From JAVVSR01 sp964604875 (GTDB lineage: Bacteria; Bacillota; Clostridia; Christensenellales; CAG-917), in contig CAZSAC010000041.1 in assembly GCA_964604875.1 (NCBI GenBank), positions 1 through 14,580 of the forward strand: 14,580 nt of DNA, given 5' to 3'. Below are positions 14,473-14,580 of this stretch, piece by piece; within the stretch, counting starts at the first letter, position 1; each line of letters begins with the position of its first letter. The position numbers were made by a program, and so were the translations under genes. Below the pieces are notes generated by a model. The model was given only the letters and a program-made list of their open reading frames with translations, made no database searches and was not told where the DNA came from.

Positions 14473-14580
14473 AAAATTTAAATAAATAAAATTTTTTTAA
14501 GTAAAATAATATAAATAATTTAAAACATGGCTAATATTTTGCTTATTATGGTAAAATTTTGATATTTTTTTGAAAATTGC
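14473..14580. other. AT-rich upstream region at the right edge
   Basis: This stretch is nearly all A and T runs, and no reading frame, RNA signature or terminator is visible. It may include upstream activating A/T tracts for the mraZ promoter. The next gene is beyond the window. Confidence 0.5.

Noticed and set aside
1..14580. CRISPR array, insertion sequence, tRNA, prophage or defence genes
   Set aside because: No spaced repeats, transposase motifs, tRNA-like sequence or defence-type domains were seen; the coding content is a standard dcw cluster.

Overview
This window is a division and cell wall (dcw) cluster from a low-GC Gram-positive bacterium. It most likely belongs to the Clostridia-like Bacillota. 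The evidence is the gene order, AT-rich spacers, GGAGG-type ribosome binding sites, TTG starts, a SpoVD-type penicillin-binding protein with one PASTA domain, and a DNPR-type MurE that predicts meso-diaminopimelate in the wall. I cannot name a genus. All twelve genes lie on the minus strand, so the cluster reads from right to left.

In transcription order the layout is: mraZ, rsmH (mraW), an FtsL-position membrane protein, spoVD/ftsI-type PBP, murE, mraY, murD, ftsW/spoVE, murA and divIB/ftsQ, then a strong terminator, then ftsA and ftsZ. From murE through ftsW each gene overlaps the next by the 4-nt ATGA junction, and murA overlaps divIB by 8 nt, so translation is probably coupled. Upstream of mraZ are three boxes at 10-bp spacing that look like the MraZ operator. 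murF, murG, murB and murC are not in the window. murA sits where murG or murB often lie.

The genes together cover an early cytoplasmic step (MurA), amino acid addition (MurD, MurE), lipid I synthesis (MraY), septal glycan polymerisation and crosslinking (FtsW with the PBP), the divisome scaffold (DivIB, FtsL-like) and the FtsZ ring with its membrane anchor FtsA. RsmH methylates 16S rRNA and MraZ is the cluster regulator.

The protein-coding content is conventional. The least ordinary signals are non-coding. ftsA-ftsZ is cut off from the rest by an intrinsic terminator and has its own perfect-consensus promoter (TTGACA, 17 bp, TATAAT). The ftsA leader carries a 38-nt strictly alternating pyrimidine-purine tract with four copies of GTGCGT (plus-strand sense) ending against the Shine-Dalgarno sequence. 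Part of this motif recurs in a folded element downstream of ftsZ. The left 600 bases hold no convincing gene but contain nested inverted repeats and a terminator-like hairpin pointing toward ftsZ. I did not find a clearly new protein system.
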